Of a stretch of DNA of 64,000 nt, positions 32,295 to 40,737 are shown in pieces. The DNA comes from Gaiellasilicea sp963763755 (GTDB taxonomy: Bacteria > Actinomycetota > Thermoleophilia > Gaiellales > Gaiellaceae), in assembly GCA_963763755.1 (NCBI GenBank), contig CAVXQE010000012.1, positions 1 to 64,000 of the forward strand. Reading direction: 5' to 3'. Numbering within the stretch: position 1 is the stretch's first letter; every line of letters begins with the position of its first letter. The translations under genes were made by a program, and so were the position numbers. The notes under the pieces were generated by a model. The model had not been told where the DNA came from. It did not search any database and saw only the letters and a list, made by a program, of their open reading frames with translations.

Positions 32295-33547
32295 CCGTGA
32301 ACCACCCGTCCGTCGGCGATCGTCTTCACGACCGCACCGCGCAGGCGCTCGCCCAGGAGCCAGGAGTTCGCGGAGCGAGAGCGGAAGCCCCTCTCCTCGA
32401 CCGTCCACTCCGTCTCGAGGTCGAGCAGGACGAGGTTGGCGCGCGCCCCGACCTCGATTCGCGGCTCCGGCAGTCCGAGCGAACGAGCAGGCCCGGCGGA
32501 CATGCGCTCCAGCAGCGTCTCGAGCGGGACGAGCCCCGGCTCGACGAGGTGCGTGTAGAGCGCCGCGAATGCGGTCTCGAGCCCCGTGACGCCGAACGGC
32601 GCCTCCTCGAACGGCGCCTCCTTCTCCTCGCGCGAGTGCGGCGCGTGGTCGGTGGCGACGCACGCGATCGTGCCGTCGCGAAGCGCCTCGATCAGCGCCT
32701 TGCGGTCCTCGTCCGCCCTGAGAGGCGGGTTCATCTTCACGTTCGGGTCGAGCGAGCGAACGGCCTCGTCGGTCAGCACGAGGTGATGCGGCGTCACCTC
32801 CGCCGAGGCGTCGACCCCGCGAGCGTGCGCTGCGCGCAGGGCGTCGACCGACTCCTTCGCGGAGAGGTGCATGAGATGGAGCGGCCGGTGCTCGTAGCCG
32901 GCGAGCGAGAGGTCGCGCTCGACCATCGCGCTCTCCGCAACGGACGGATAGGGCGCGAAGCCGAGCTCGGCGCTGACGGAGCCTTCGTGCACCTGGCCGT
33001 CGCGTGAGAGCGTCGGCTCCTCGCAGTGGAGAGCGAGCTTGCGGCCGGTGACGGCGCCGTACTGAAGCGCACGGCGCATCAGGCCTGCCGAGATCACCGG
33101 TCGCCCGTCGTCGGTGAACGCGGCGGCGCCTGCATCGGCCAGCTCCGCCATCTCCGTCAGCTCGTCGCCGTCGAGCTTCTTCGAGATCGCGGCCATGAAG
33201 CCGGTCGGAACGAGCGCCTCACGGCGTGCGGCCTCGACGAGAGAGCCGAGGACGGCGGCCGAGTCGACGACCGGGTCGGTGTTCGGCATCGCGAGAATCG
33301 CGCAGTAGCCGCCCGCCGCGGCGGCTGCGGTGCCGCTGGCGATCGTCTCCTCGTCCTCGCGTCCGGGCGAGCGCAGGTGCACATGCGGGTCGACGAAGGC
33401 CGGTGCGAGGACGCGCCGGGTTCCGGCCGCCGGCTCGATCCGCGCGATCACGCCGTCCGCGACCGTGACGGCGACGCACTCGCCACCGGCGAGTCGCCCC
33501 TCGACGGTCAGGCTGTCTGAGCGGCCGTTCTTGCAGAAGAGCGTCAT
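32291..33547 (-). CDS. pyrC: Dihydroorotase (class I)
   Basis: This zinc amidohydrolase cyclises N-carbamoylaspartate to dihydroorotate. Metal ligands lie in APAFVDPHVHLRSPG and in further His motifs (LALHCEEP, PLHLMHLSAKES), with catalytic Asp in ACVATDHAPHSREEKEA. The 418-residue size and the pyrB-pyrC-carAB context fit the long Gram-positive class I form. Its ATG at 33547 overlaps the pyrB stop (ATGA). Confidence 0.96.
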   Translation of the reverse strand: MTLFCKNGRSDSLTVEGRLAGGECVAVTVADGVIARIEPAAGTRRVLAPAFVDPHVHLRSPGREDEETIASGTAAAAAGGYCAILAMPNTDPVVDSAAVLGSLVEAARREALVPTGFMAAISKKLDGDELTEMAELADAGAAAFTDDGRPVISAGLMRRALQYGAVTGRKLALHCEEPTLSRDGQVHEGSVSAELGFAPYPSVAESAMVERDLSLAGYEHRPLHLMHLSAKESVDALRAAHARGVDASAEVTPHHLVLTDEAVRSLDPNVKMNPPLRADEDRKALIEALRDGTIACVATDHAPHSREEKEAPFEEAPFGVTGLETAFAALYTHLVEPGLVPLETLLERMSAGPARSLGLPEPRIEVGARANLVLLDLETEWTVEERGFRSRSANSWLLGERLRGAVVKTIADGRVVHG

Positions 33548-34458
33548 GCGACTGCCGCCGCTTCCGGCGCGGGCACGTCTGCGGTGAGCAGATCGTGCAG
33601 CACCGCCATCCGCACGGCGAGCCCGGCGCGCACCTGCTGCAGGATCAGCGAGTCCGGCGAGTCGGCGACGCGCCCGTCGATCTCGACGCCTCGATTGATC
33701 GGGCCGGGATGCATCACCTTCTGGCCGGGGCGGACGCGCTCCGGCGTGATCCCCCAGCGCGCGGCGTACTCCCGCAGGCTCGGGACATACGCCGACTCCA
33801 TGCGCTCGCGCTGCATCCGCAGCACGTAGACGACGTCGGCCGCCTCGGTGTCGCGAATGTCGGTCGACGTGTCGCAACCGAGCGCCTCGATGCCGCGCGG
33901 GAGGAGCGTCGGAGGTCCGACAAGGGTGGCGTGCGCGCCGACCAGAGTGAGCGCCTGCATGAGCGAGCGTGCGACCCGGCTGTGGAGGACGTCGCCGACG
34001 ATCGCGACATGGAGGCCCTCCAGGTGCCCGAGAGCGTTCCGCATCGCGAAGAGGTCGAGAAGCGCCTGCGTCGGGTGCTGGCGCTTGCCGTCGCCGGCGT
34101 TGATGACCGCCGCGCCGGAATAGCGTGCGGCGAGCTCCGGCGCCCCGATCTGCGCGTGACGAATGACGATTGCGTGCGGGTCGTACGCCGCCAGCGTCAG
34201 CAGCGTGTCCTTGAGCGACTCGCCCTTGTCCAGCGACGAGCCGGCCGCCTTCAGCGACATCACGTCCGCGGAGAGCTTCTTCGCGGCGAGCTCGAAGCTC
34301 GACGAGGTCCGCGTCGACGACTCGAAGAAGAGGTTGAGCACGAGCTTGCCCTGCAGCGTCGGCAGCTTCTCCTCCACACCGGCGAAGGCGCCGGCGGTCT
34401 CGAGGATTCGCTCGACGTCGGCGCGAGTGAGGTCGGCAATGGAGATCAGATGCCTCAT
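33544..34458 (-). CDS. pyrB: Aspartate carbamoyltransferase catalytic subunit
   Basis: This enzyme transfers the carbamoyl group to aspartate, the committed step of pyrimidine synthesis. It has a carbamoyl-phosphate binding motif (FFESSTRTSSSFELAAKKL), INAGDGKRQHPTQALLDLFA, and an aspartate-binding region with YVLRMQRERM and VMHPGPINRGVEID. The 304-residue intact frame starts from the ATG at 34458, overlapping pyrR by 4 nt. No pyrI-like regulatory subunit is present, as usual for PyrR-controlled operons. Confidence 0.97.
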   Translation of the reverse strand: MRHLISIADLTRADVERILETAGAFAGVEEKLPTLQGKLVLNLFFESSTRTSSSFELAAKKLSADVMSLKAAGSSLDKGESLKDTLLTLAAYDPHAIVIRHAQIGAPELAARYSGAAVINAGDGKRQHPTQALLDLFAMRNALGHLEGLHVAIVGDVLHSRVARSLMQALTLVGAHATLVGPPTLLPRGIEALGCDTSTDIRDTEAADVVYVLRMQRERMESAYVPSLREYAARWGITPERVRPGQKVMHPGPINRGVEIDGRVADSPDSLILQQVRAGLAVRMAVLHDLLTADVPAPEAAAVA

Positions 34459-35030
34459 TTCGCCTCCTCGGGCGTGCCCACGAGCAGGATCCGGTCGGCT
34501 CCGTCGATCTCCTCGAGCTCCACCTGAATCCGCTCGCTGCGCGCGGTCGGGAGGTTCTTGCCCACGTAGTCGGGCCGGATCGGCAGCTCGCGGTGGCCGC
34601 GGTCGACGAGGACGGCGAGCTGAACGCGTGCCGGCCGGCCGTGCTCGAAGAGCGTCTCGATCGCAGCCCGAATCGTGCGACCGGTGTAGAGGACGTCGTC
34701 GACGAGCACGCAGGTCGTGCCGCGCAGGTCGAAGTCGAGTGCGGTCGCGTGCACGACGGGCTGCTCTGCTCCGCGAATCGTGTCGTCGCGGTGGAACGTG
34801 ATGTCGACCGCGCCGAGGGCGATCTCCTCCCCGCTCCGCTCCTCGATCAGGGTCGCAAGCCGCTCGGCGAGCGGCACACCACGGGTGTGGATGCCGACGA
34901 GCGCGAGCCGGCTGAGATCGTCGTTGCGCTCTATGATCTCGTGCGCGATGCGCGAGAGCGTCCGCGCCAGGGCCTCGGAGTCCAGCAGGATCTTGGCCGC
35001 AGTCGCGCGGTCGGGGACGTGCGTGCTCAT
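34455..35030 (-). CDS. pyrR: PyrR bifunctional pyr operon regulator/uracil phosphoribosyltransferase
   Basis: This UMP/PRPP-sensing RNA-binding regulator of the downstream pyr genes also has uracil phosphoribosyltransferase activity. The 191-residue protein has the PRPP-loop CVLVDDVLYTGRTIRAAIET, the uracil/nucleotide region ELPIRPDYVGKNLPT, and a basic RNA-binding face (GIHTRGVPLAERLA). The ATG at 35030 has AAGGAG four bases upstream. A consensus-like PyrR-binding loop immediately precedes that site, so PyrR probably represses its own translation. It is the first gene of the seven-gene operon. Confidence 0.97.
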   Translation of the reverse strand: MSTHVPDRATAAKILLDSEALARTLSRIAHEIIERNDDLSRLALVGIHTRGVPLAERLATLIEERSGEEIALGAVDITFHRDDTIRGAEQPVVHATALDFDLRGTTCVLVDDVLYTGRTIRAAIETLFEHGRPARVQLAVLVDRGHRELPIRPDYVGKNLPTARSERIQVELEEIDGADRILLVGTPEEAK

Positions 35031-35041
35031 TCCGCTCCTTT

Positions 35042-35059
35042 CCGGCCTCGCAGGACCGG
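35042..35059 (-). promoter_or_regulatory. PyrR-binding loop at the pyrR ribosome-binding site
   Basis: The minus-strand RNA CCGGUCCUGCGAGGCCGG folds with CCGG/CCGG ends around a loop. GGUCCUGCGAGGCC within it matches 12 of 14 positions of the known PyrR-binding consensus ARUCCNGNGAGGYU, and the two mismatches are a compensatory G-C for the terminal A-U pair. It ends one base before the AAGGAG of pyrR. The placement fits translational repression, as reported for Mycobacterium, rather than Bacillus-type attenuation. Confidence 0.75.
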
Positions 35060-35179
35060 GTTAAAGGGTCGGGTGGCAGTGTAATCGCTCCGGAGGACGG
35101 TGCCCCCGGGAAAGAGAACGAGCTTCCCGCTCCGTGCGGATGTTTTCGAAACGGCCTACAACGCAAGAGGTGTCAGGGA

Positions 35180-37180
35180 ATGACGGCCCCCCGCCGCGCG
35201 GCGCCCATCGCACTCGTCCTGCTCATGGCGGTTTCGGCCGGGGTCCGCTTCTGGGCGGCGCGAGGCATGGATCTCCCCTGGATCGCGCCCGACGAGACGA
35301 TCTACGCGTTGCTGGGCCGATCGCTGTGGGAGGACGGGTCGTTCACGCTCCTCGGCGCGCCCGCCGACAACTACTCCTTCGTCTACCCCGCCCTGATCGG
35401 CCTGCCGCTGACGATCGGCGACCTGGACACGGGCGTCGCAGCCGTCCAGGCCCTCGGAGCGCTCCTGATGTCGTCCACCGCGCTCCTCGTGTACCTGTGG
35501 GGACGCGGGCCGCTCGGGGCGTGGTGGGCGGTGGCGGCCGCAGGGCTGACTCTGGCCGTCCCGGATCTTGCGTACTCGGGTCTCCTGATGAGCGAGGTCG
35601 CCGTGTTTCCGGTGGCGACGCTCGCGGTGTGGGCGATCGCAGCAGCGCTCACCCGACCTTCACCCAGACGGCAGGCTCTGGTCGCCGCCACGATCGTGCT
35701 GGCGTTGGCGACGCACGTTCGGCTGGTGGCGCTGATCCCGACGCTGTTCGTGGCTGTCGCCCTCCAGTGCGGCTTCGTGCGGTCGCTCGAGCCGGCGCGA
35801 CGCCAGGCCGTCCTCCTGGTCGGCACCGCGGGTGTGTGCGGCCTCACGCTCGCGGGCTTCGCCGCCGCCGGGCGCTGGGACCACGTCTTCGGCGCGTACG
35901 CCGCGGCCGCGGGCGGATACGAGCTCGGCGCCGTGGCGGCAGACGTGATCTGGCACTTCGGCGGCATCTTCATCCTGGTCGCCGGCATCCCGCTGATCGC
36001 GCTGGCGGCGATGACGATCCAGTGTGTCCAACGGCGCGAGTCCGACCCGGCGGCGTGTGCGCTCGTCGCGACGACGGTTGCCTGGACCTTGTGCCTCGGG
36101 CTCGAGGTCGGAACCTTCGCCTCGCGCTGGGTCGAGCACGTCACCCTGCGGGACCTCCAGCCGGTCATCCCGCCGCTGATGCTCGTGTTTGCCCTCTGGC
36201 TCGCGCGGGGCGTGCCCCGACCTCGCCCGTGGATCCAACTCGCCGCGCTGGCGCTCGCGGTTCCCGCCGTGCTCTTGCCGGTGGACCGTTTTGCGATCCA
36301 GGAGTCGGCACTCGACGCCGTCAGCATGATTCCGCTCTGGCGGCTCGCCGAAGCGACCTCGACGCAGGCCCTGGAGCTTGTCTACGCACTCACGGTCGGT
36401 GCGCTCGTCGCTCTCGCTGTTTTCCTCCCGAGGCGGATGCGGATTGCGCTACCCGTGGTCGTCGCTCTCACCCTTGTCACGCTCACCATCTTCTCCACGC
36501 GGCAGATCCAGCGACTGACGCACCTCGACCGCGCCTGGGTCTTCGACACGGGCGACCCTCGCTGGGTGGACGAGGCGACCTCGGCGCCGGTCACGTACCT
36601 CAATGCGAGCTCGTTCCCGGCCGGAGTCTGGAAGCAGGTTTTCTGGAACCGTCGCATCGTTGCGGTCGCGCAGCTGAAGGGCGCAGCTCCGATCGCCCCG
36701 CTTGCGCCGGTACACGTGGAGCTCGCGCCGGACGGACGGCTTCGCACAGTCGACGGACGCGCCTTCCGGCCGGCACTCGTCGCAGCTCCCACCGACTTCG
36801 ATCTCGCGGGTGTGCGGATCGCCCAGGCTCCGCGCTCGACCGATCTGGCAGGGATCACGCTCTGGCGCACCGACGGGCCGCTCCGCCTCCTCACGTCGCG
36901 CACGGGCGTCAAGCCGAACGGGGACGTCCTCGGCACGGCGCAGATCACGGTGTACGCGTGCGGCCCCGGACGGCTGGAGCTGACGCTGCTCGGCAAGCAG
37001 GGAGCTCCGGTCGAGCTCCGGGTGAACGGGATCACCTGGGCGCGGCCGCAGATCGCTCCGGGCGGCGTCTGGTACGGGAGCCTCCCCTCGCCCCCGGACG
37101 CCGACGGCCGGTCGCCGTGCGTGTTCGAGATCGTCAGCGGCCTGGTCGGCTCGACCAGGATCGAGTTCGTCCGCGAGTAG
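35180..37180 (+). CDS. Polytopic membrane protein, GT39/PMT-like glycosyltransferase
   Basis: This intact 666-residue protein has an N-terminal membrane anchor (IALVLLMAVSAGVRFWAARG), then WIAPDETIYALLGRSLWEDG. The Asp-Glu pair after the first helix is typical of GT-C glycosyltransferases of the ArnT/PMT type. About ten further hydrophobic helices lie between residues 75 and 440, followed by a C-terminal soluble domain of about 220 residues (from RQIQRLTHLDRAWVFDTGDP) that could bind sugar. Family assignment is by topology and the DE motif only, and donor and acceptor are unknown. It is divergent from pyrR with 149 bp between starts. Confidence 0.65.
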   Translation: MTAPRRAAPIALVLLMAVSAGVRFWAARGMDLPWIAPDETIYALLGRSLWEDGSFTLLGAPADNYSFVYPALIGLPLTIGDLDTGVAAVQALGALLMSSTALLVYLWGRGPLGAWWAVAAAGLTLAVPDLAYSGLLMSEVAVFPVATLAVWAIAAALTRPSPRRQALVAATIVLALATHVRLVALIPTLFVAVALQCGFVRSLEPARRQAVLLVGTAGVCGLTLAGFAAAGRWDHVFGAYAAAAGGYELGAVAADVIWHFGGIFILVAGIPLIALAAMTIQCVQRRESDPAACALVATTVAWTLCLGLEVGTFASRWVEHVTLRDLQPVIPPLMLVFALWLARGVPRPRPWIQLAALALAVPAVLLPVDRFAIQESALDAVSMIPLWRLAEATSTQALELVYALTVGALVALAVFLPRRMRIALPVVVALTLVTLTIFSTRQIQRLTHLDRAWVFDTGDPRWVDEATSAPVTYLNASSFPAGVWKQVFWNRRIVAVAQLKGAAPIAPLAPVHVELAPDGRLRTVDGRAFRPALVAAPTDFDLAGVRIAQAPRSTDLAGITLWRTDGPLRLLTSRTGVKPNGDVLGTAQITVYACGPGRLELTLLGKQGAPVELRVNGITWARPQIAPGGVWYGSLPSPPDADGRSPCVFEIVSGLVGSTRIEFVRE

Positions 37181-37184
37181 CGGC

Positions 37185-37397
37185 TTACAGCTCCGCGACG
37201 GGCTCGTCGGAGCCGGTGGCCGGCTCGATCACGTCCTGTGCCGCCTCGACGGCCTCCTCGGCCACGAACACCTTGAGCGAGTCGGACTCGTCGGCGGATT
37301 GCACCTCCGACTCGATTCCCGCATCCTCGAGCAGCGCCTGGATCTCTTCGGCCTCCGTGGCGTCCTCGGCCAGCGCGATCTGCACCATGCCACTCAT
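37185..37397 (-). CDS. DUF2007-type small protein
   Basis: This 70-residue acidic protein has the ferredoxin-like DUF2007 pattern (MVQIALAEDATEAEEIQALL; EDAGIESEV; VFVAEEAVEAAQDVI). Members are thought to be signal-transducing, but no function is established. Its ATG at 37397 overlaps the rnz stop (ATGA), so it is cotranslated with RNase Z. Confidence 0.75.
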   Translation of the reverse strand: MSGMVQIALAEDATEAEEIQALLEDAGIESEVQSADESDSLKVFVAEEAVEAAQDVIEPATGSDEPVAEL

Positions 37398-38371
37398 GCG
37401 CTGGAGGGTACTTCAGCTCGCGGCAGGCGCGCGCCGCTCTTCACCAACTCGGGACCACCTCTCTCCACGAACGGGATGTCGATCAGGTCGAAGTCACGGG
37501 GCACGACGGTCGCTGGAAACACGGTCCGAGCCTCTCGTTCGACCTCCCCGGCGCCGTAGCGGCTCGAAAGGTGCGTCAGCGCAAGCAGCGTGACTCCGGC
37601 GTCGCGCGCGACTCGCGCGGCCTCGAGCGCAGTCGAATGCTCGGTCTCCTGCGCGCGCTCGGCTTCCTCCTCGCAGAACGTCGCCTCGTGCACGAGCAGG
37701 TCGGCTCCCAAGGCCGCCTCGACCACACCGTCTGAGGGCGCAGTGTCGCCCGTGAGCACGAGCTTCCGGCCCGGTCGCGCCTCGCCGAGTACCTGCTCCG
37801 GCGCCACAACGCGGCCGTCGGAAAGCGTCACGGGTGTGCCCGCTTGAAGCGACCCGCGCTCGGGCCCGAAGGGAATCCCCAACGCGTCTGCTGCAGCGAC
37901 GTCGAAACGCCCCGGCCGCTCGTCCTCGACGAGCGCGTAACCGAGTGCGTCGCGCCCGTGGCGGACACCGAAGGTCCGCACCTCGTACCCGTCGCGCCGA
38001 AGCACAGCGCCCTCCGCGAGCTCGACCACGGCTACCTCGTAGCTCAGGCGACCGAAGATGCGCGGCAACGAGCGGAGCAGGTCATCGAGGCCCCGTGGGC
38101 CGTAGAGGGTCAGCGGCAGCTCGCGGCCGCGGAGAGCGAACGACTTCAGCATTCCGGGCAGGCCGAGGAAGTGGTCGGCGTGAAAGTGCGTCAGGAAGAT
38201 CTCGTGGAGCTCGACCAGGCCGACGTCCGAGCGCAGGAGCTGCCGCTGCGTGCCCTCGCCGCAGTCGAAGAGCAGCTTCTCCCCGCCACGGCGGACGAGC
38301 GTGGCGGAAGGGGCGCGGCGAGCGGTCGGCATCGAGCCGGCCGTGCCGAGGAAGACGACGTCGAGATCCAC
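37394..38371 (-). CDS. rnz: Ribonuclease Z
   Basis: This metallo-beta-lactamase-fold endonuclease processes tRNA 3' ends. The 325-residue protein starts MDLDVVFLGTAGSMPTARRA and has the histidine motif LTHFHADHFLGLPG. Further metal ligands lie in GVRHGRDALGYAL, LVLTGDTAPSDG and LLALTHLSSRY. Its length is typical of the short form. Downstream it is coupled to the DUF2007 protein. Confidence 0.95.
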   Translation of the reverse strand: MDLDVVFLGTAGSMPTARRAPSATLVRRGGEKLLFDCGEGTQRQLLRSDVGLVELHEIFLTHFHADHFLGLPGMLKSFALRGRELPLTLYGPRGLDDLLRSLPRIFGRLSYEVAVVELAEGAVLRRDGYEVRTFGVRHGRDALGYALVEDERPGRFDVAAADALGIPFGPERGSLQAGTPVTLSDGRVVAPEQVLGEARPGRKLVLTGDTAPSDGVVEAALGADLLVHEATFCEEEAERAQETEHSTALEAARVARDAGVTLLALTHLSSRYGAGEVEREARTVFPATVVPRDFDLIDIPFVERGGPELVKSGARLPRAEVPSSA

Positions 38372-38401
38372 GCCGCCAGTCTAGGAGGGTTCGGTACTGC
38401 T

Positions 38402-38638
38402 CTACGGCAGGACGAGGACTTGCCCGGGGACCAGCACCGTTCCCTCGAGCCCGTTCCGCCCCTGGATCTCCCAGACACCCTCGCGCGGATCCGAGTACCC
38501 CCGCGCCGCGATCGACCAGAGGGTGTCCTGCGGCTGCACGACGTACCGGCGCTCCGGCCCCGAGGCGTCGGAGGAGCGGGCGAAGGCGGCCCAGAGTACG
38601 ACTCCGAGCGCGACAACCATGAGAATTCGTCCGAACAT
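38402..38638 (-). CDS. Single-pass membrane LysM protein, SOS-regulated (YneA/DivS-like candidate)
   Basis: This 78-residue protein has an N-terminal membrane anchor (MFGRILMVVALGVVLWAAFA), a short Ser/Asp linker, and one LysM domain (YVVQPQDTLWSIAARGYSDP; NGLEGTVLVPGQVLVLP). Membrane-LysM proteins of this size under LexA control are the SOS-induced division suppressors of Gram-positive bacteria (YneA of Bacillus, the Rv2719c locus of Mycobacterium). Here two perfect SOS boxes lie in the promoter. The ATG at 38638 is chosen as a near-leaderless start about 3 nt after the predicted transcription start. ATG 38620 and GTG 38662 are alternatives, and GTG 38662 would lie upstream of the -10. No lexA gene is in the window. 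Confidence 0.7.
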   Translation of the reverse strand: MFGRILMVVALGVVLWAAFARSSDASGPERRYVVQPQDTLWSIAARGYSDPREGVWEIQGRNGLEGTVLVPGQVLVLP

Positions 38639-38676
38639 GTGTTCGCCATGATGCACGAACACGTGTTCGCTGTCAA
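38632..38676 (-). promoter_or_regulatory. SOS promoter with two LexA boxes
   Basis: On the minus strand TTGACA (38676-38671), a 17-nt spacer and CATCAT (38653-38648) form a sigma-70-type promoter. One palindrome, CGAACACGTGTTCG (38656-38669), lies entirely between -35 and -10. A second, CGAACATGTGTTCG as read on the plus strand (38632-38645), covers the predicted +1 and the ATG at 38638. Both match the actinobacterial LexA consensus GAAC-N4-GTTC perfectly, a double lock expected to give very tight repression. Confidence 0.8.
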
Positions 38677-38977
38677 GTCCTAAGTTCGCTCCGTGACGCT
38701 CTGGCGCCGGCTCAAGGACTCGCCTGGCGGGTGCTGCTGAGGCGCACGTCGATGCACGACTGACACCGGTTCGACGGACTTCTCAGAAGAGGATCGCGAC
38801 AATCGCGACGAAGACGACCAGCATCGCGACGACATCCGTCATCGTCAGCGCCAGTCGACGCGAGCCGAGCACGTGCGGATCGCGAAGGATCACGAAGATC
38901 AGATGCCCATTCTCCGGGTCCGAGAAACCGGCTGCCGCGCGACGCCGTTGTCTCCCCAGGAAAGGAGGTGGCTCAGC

Positions 38978-39724
38978 ATGGAGGCCGGTCGGCAGTCGGA
39001 ACGGGCTTTTCGAGGTCTGGCCCTCGTCTTCTTGCTCTCGTTCGTGAACCTCGTCGGCGTGATCTTCACGGCGGCCGCCCTCGGCGGCGTGGAGCCGTGG
39101 ACCGGTTGGCAGTTCGTCGGCGCGTTCGGCGTCATCGAAGCTGCGTCCGGCCTTGCGAACGTCATCTCGCCGAACATCTGGCGGCTGCCGGTCGCGGAGC
39201 TGCAGACGAGTGGGCGCACCGACGTGAAGCTCGCAGCCTCCGCGCTGCTTCTGCCGCACTGGGGTGGGCTTGCGCGCTTCGGCGCTGGCGTCGTCTGCCT
39301 GGCCCTCTCGGCCTGGCAGGACGGGCTCGGCCCGGCCTCGATTTTGCTGGTGCCATTCGTTCTTGCCGTCGCGTGGTCGATCCTTGCGCTGTCAGCCGTC
39401 CTGGCGCGGGCCGGGGTTGCTCGGCCGGATCTCGACGTCTTCCAACTCGTGGTCCGATGGGGCAGGCGCGAGAAGGAGGCGCCGCCGGTGAGCATCGGCG
39501 CGAGCGTCCTCCAGTTTCTCCTCAGCATCCTCACGATCCCGGCTGTGAAGCTGCTGCCGCCATCGGTGCTCTACCAGCCGGAGCTCGGCCCGTCGCGTGA
39601 CGCGATGATCGTCGCGCTCGTCGTGTCGGTCGCGCTCTCCGCGGTCGTCTGGGTGCTGTGGGCCGGCCGGATCGAGCTCCGCGCGCCCGCGGAGCAGCAA
39701 CGCGAAGCCGAGCAGCACGCGTAA
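38978..39724 (+). CDS. Membrane protein, unknown
   Basis: The protein has 248 residues with about five transmembrane helices (LALVFLLSFVNLVGVIFTAA; FGAGVVCLALSAWQDGLG; ASILLVPFVLAVAWSILALS; SVLQFLLSILTIPAVKL; MIVALVVSVALSAVVWVLWA). The ATG at 38978 is supported by AAAGGAGG nine bases upstream. An upstream ATG at 38873 would add an unlikely soluble N-terminus. I do not recognise a family. It is convergent with the dgcN-like gene, and their stops are adjacent. Confidence 0.7.
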   Translation: MEAGRQSERAFRGLALVFLLSFVNLVGVIFTAAALGGVEPWTGWQFVGAFGVIEAASGLANVISPNIWRLPVAELQTSGRTDVKLAASALLLPHWGGLARFGAGVVCLALSAWQDGLGPASILLVPFVLAVAWSILALSAVLARAGVARPDLDVFQLVVRWGRREKEAPPVSIGASVLQFLLSILTIPAVKLLPPSVLYQPELGPSRDAMIVALVVSVALSAVVWVLWAGRIELRAPAEQQREAEQHA

Positions 39725-40729
39725 CTAAAGCGCGGCGAGGACGGCGTCGAGCAGGCGGTCTGGCCCGAATCGGACCGGATCGTCTGTGACGAGGCCCGTC
39801 TCCTCGGCAGTCGCCGCCACCGCAGCGCGCGCCTCGTCTTCGCCGAGCTCACGGGTGTTGAGCGCGACCGCGGCCACCGTCGCCTTTCGCGCGGGCAGTG
39901 AGATCTTCTCGTGCAGAGCGACGATCTCCGGCAGCGAGGTGAGCGGATGACCCGGGTAGCCCTCGATCTCGGTCTGGCCGGCGAGGTGGCAGAGCACGAA
40001 GGCGTGCGGCGCCGAGCCGTGCACGAGCCCGAGCGTCACGCCCGAGTACGCGGGATGCAGAAGCGCGCCCTGGCCTTCGACCAGCAGGAGCTCTCCCCCA
40101 CGCTCGTGGCCCTCGACGACCAGCCGCTCCGTCGCGCCGGCGATGAAGTCGGAGACGACTGCGTCGACGGAGATTCCCCAGCCGGCAATCGCGATGCCCG
40201 TCTGTCCGGTCGGGACGAAGCGCGACGCGAGTCCCCGCGCGCGCGCCGCGCGGTCGAGCTCGAGCGAGACCGTCATCTTCCCGATCGCGCAGTCGGAGCC
40301 GACCGTGAGCACGGTCTTCACCGGCAGCTCGAGGTTCGCGCCGGTCGGGACGTTCAGATCCGCAGGCGGCCGGCGCAGATCGCGCAGCTCGACGCCGTGC
40401 CGGGCGGCGAGGCCCACGAGCTCGTCGTCGTCGGCCAGGAACTCGTGCAGCCCGTTCTCGACGTGCAGGCCTTTCGAGATCGTCGTCTTGAGCAGCTCAC
40501 GCCACGCGGGCGGAAAGCGGCCGCCCTGGGTGGCGACTCCGACCAGCGCGGTCGTCGGGTTGAAGCAGAGCGCATCGTTGACCGCTGCGACGACGGGAAC
40601 GCCGCTCTGGGTCTCGCCGGCCCGGGTCGAGTCGAGGAGCGCAACGACAGGCCGCTCGCCGTACGCGAGCACACCGCGGGCCGTCTTGCCGTAGTGAGGA
40701 TCTCCCGAGAAGCCCTCGGCCAGGATCAA
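39725..40729 (-). CDS. DUF1611 protein, DgcN-like (D-glutamate N-acetyltransferase candidate)
   Basis: This P-loop-containing DUF1611 protein has about 334 residues. It has GFSGDPHYGKTARGVLAYGE at the N-terminus, a nucleotide-binding-type loop LTVGSDCAIGKMTVSLELDR, FVPTGQTGIAIAGWGISVDA, and LLVEGQGALLHPAYSGVTLG. DUF1611 proteins paired with an enolase-superfamily epimerase have been reported as DgcN/DgcA, which acetylate D-glutamate and racemise N-acetyl-D-glutamate in some marine bacteria and haloarchaea. The pair here is adjacent in one operon, but activity is inferred. The start is uncertain: TTG at 40729 or CTG at 40741 overlapping the dgcA stop. Confidence 0.75.
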   Translation of the reverse strand: MILAEGFSGDPHYGKTARGVLAYGERPVVALLDSTRAGETQSGVPVVAAVNDALCFNPTTALVGVATQGGRFPPAWRELLKTTISKGLHVENGLHEFLADDDELVGLAARHGVELRDLRRPPADLNVPTGANLELPVKTVLTVGSDCAIGKMTVSLELDRAARARGLASRFVPTGQTGIAIAGWGISVDAVVSDFIAGATERLVVEGHERGGELLLVEGQGALLHPAYSGVTLGLVHGSAPHAFVLCHLAGQTEIEGYPGHPLTSLPEIVALHEKISLPARKATVAAVALNTRELGEDEARAAVAATAEETGLVTDDPVRFGPDRLLDAVLAAL

Positions 40730-40737
40730 GCAGGCGC

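Noticed and set aside
38783..38890. Short minus-strand frame ending MTDVVAMLVVFVAIVAILF
   Set aside because: A hydrophobic stretch of 19-36 residues but no ribosome-binding site or family; the rest of the frame is antisense to the 38978-39724 gene.
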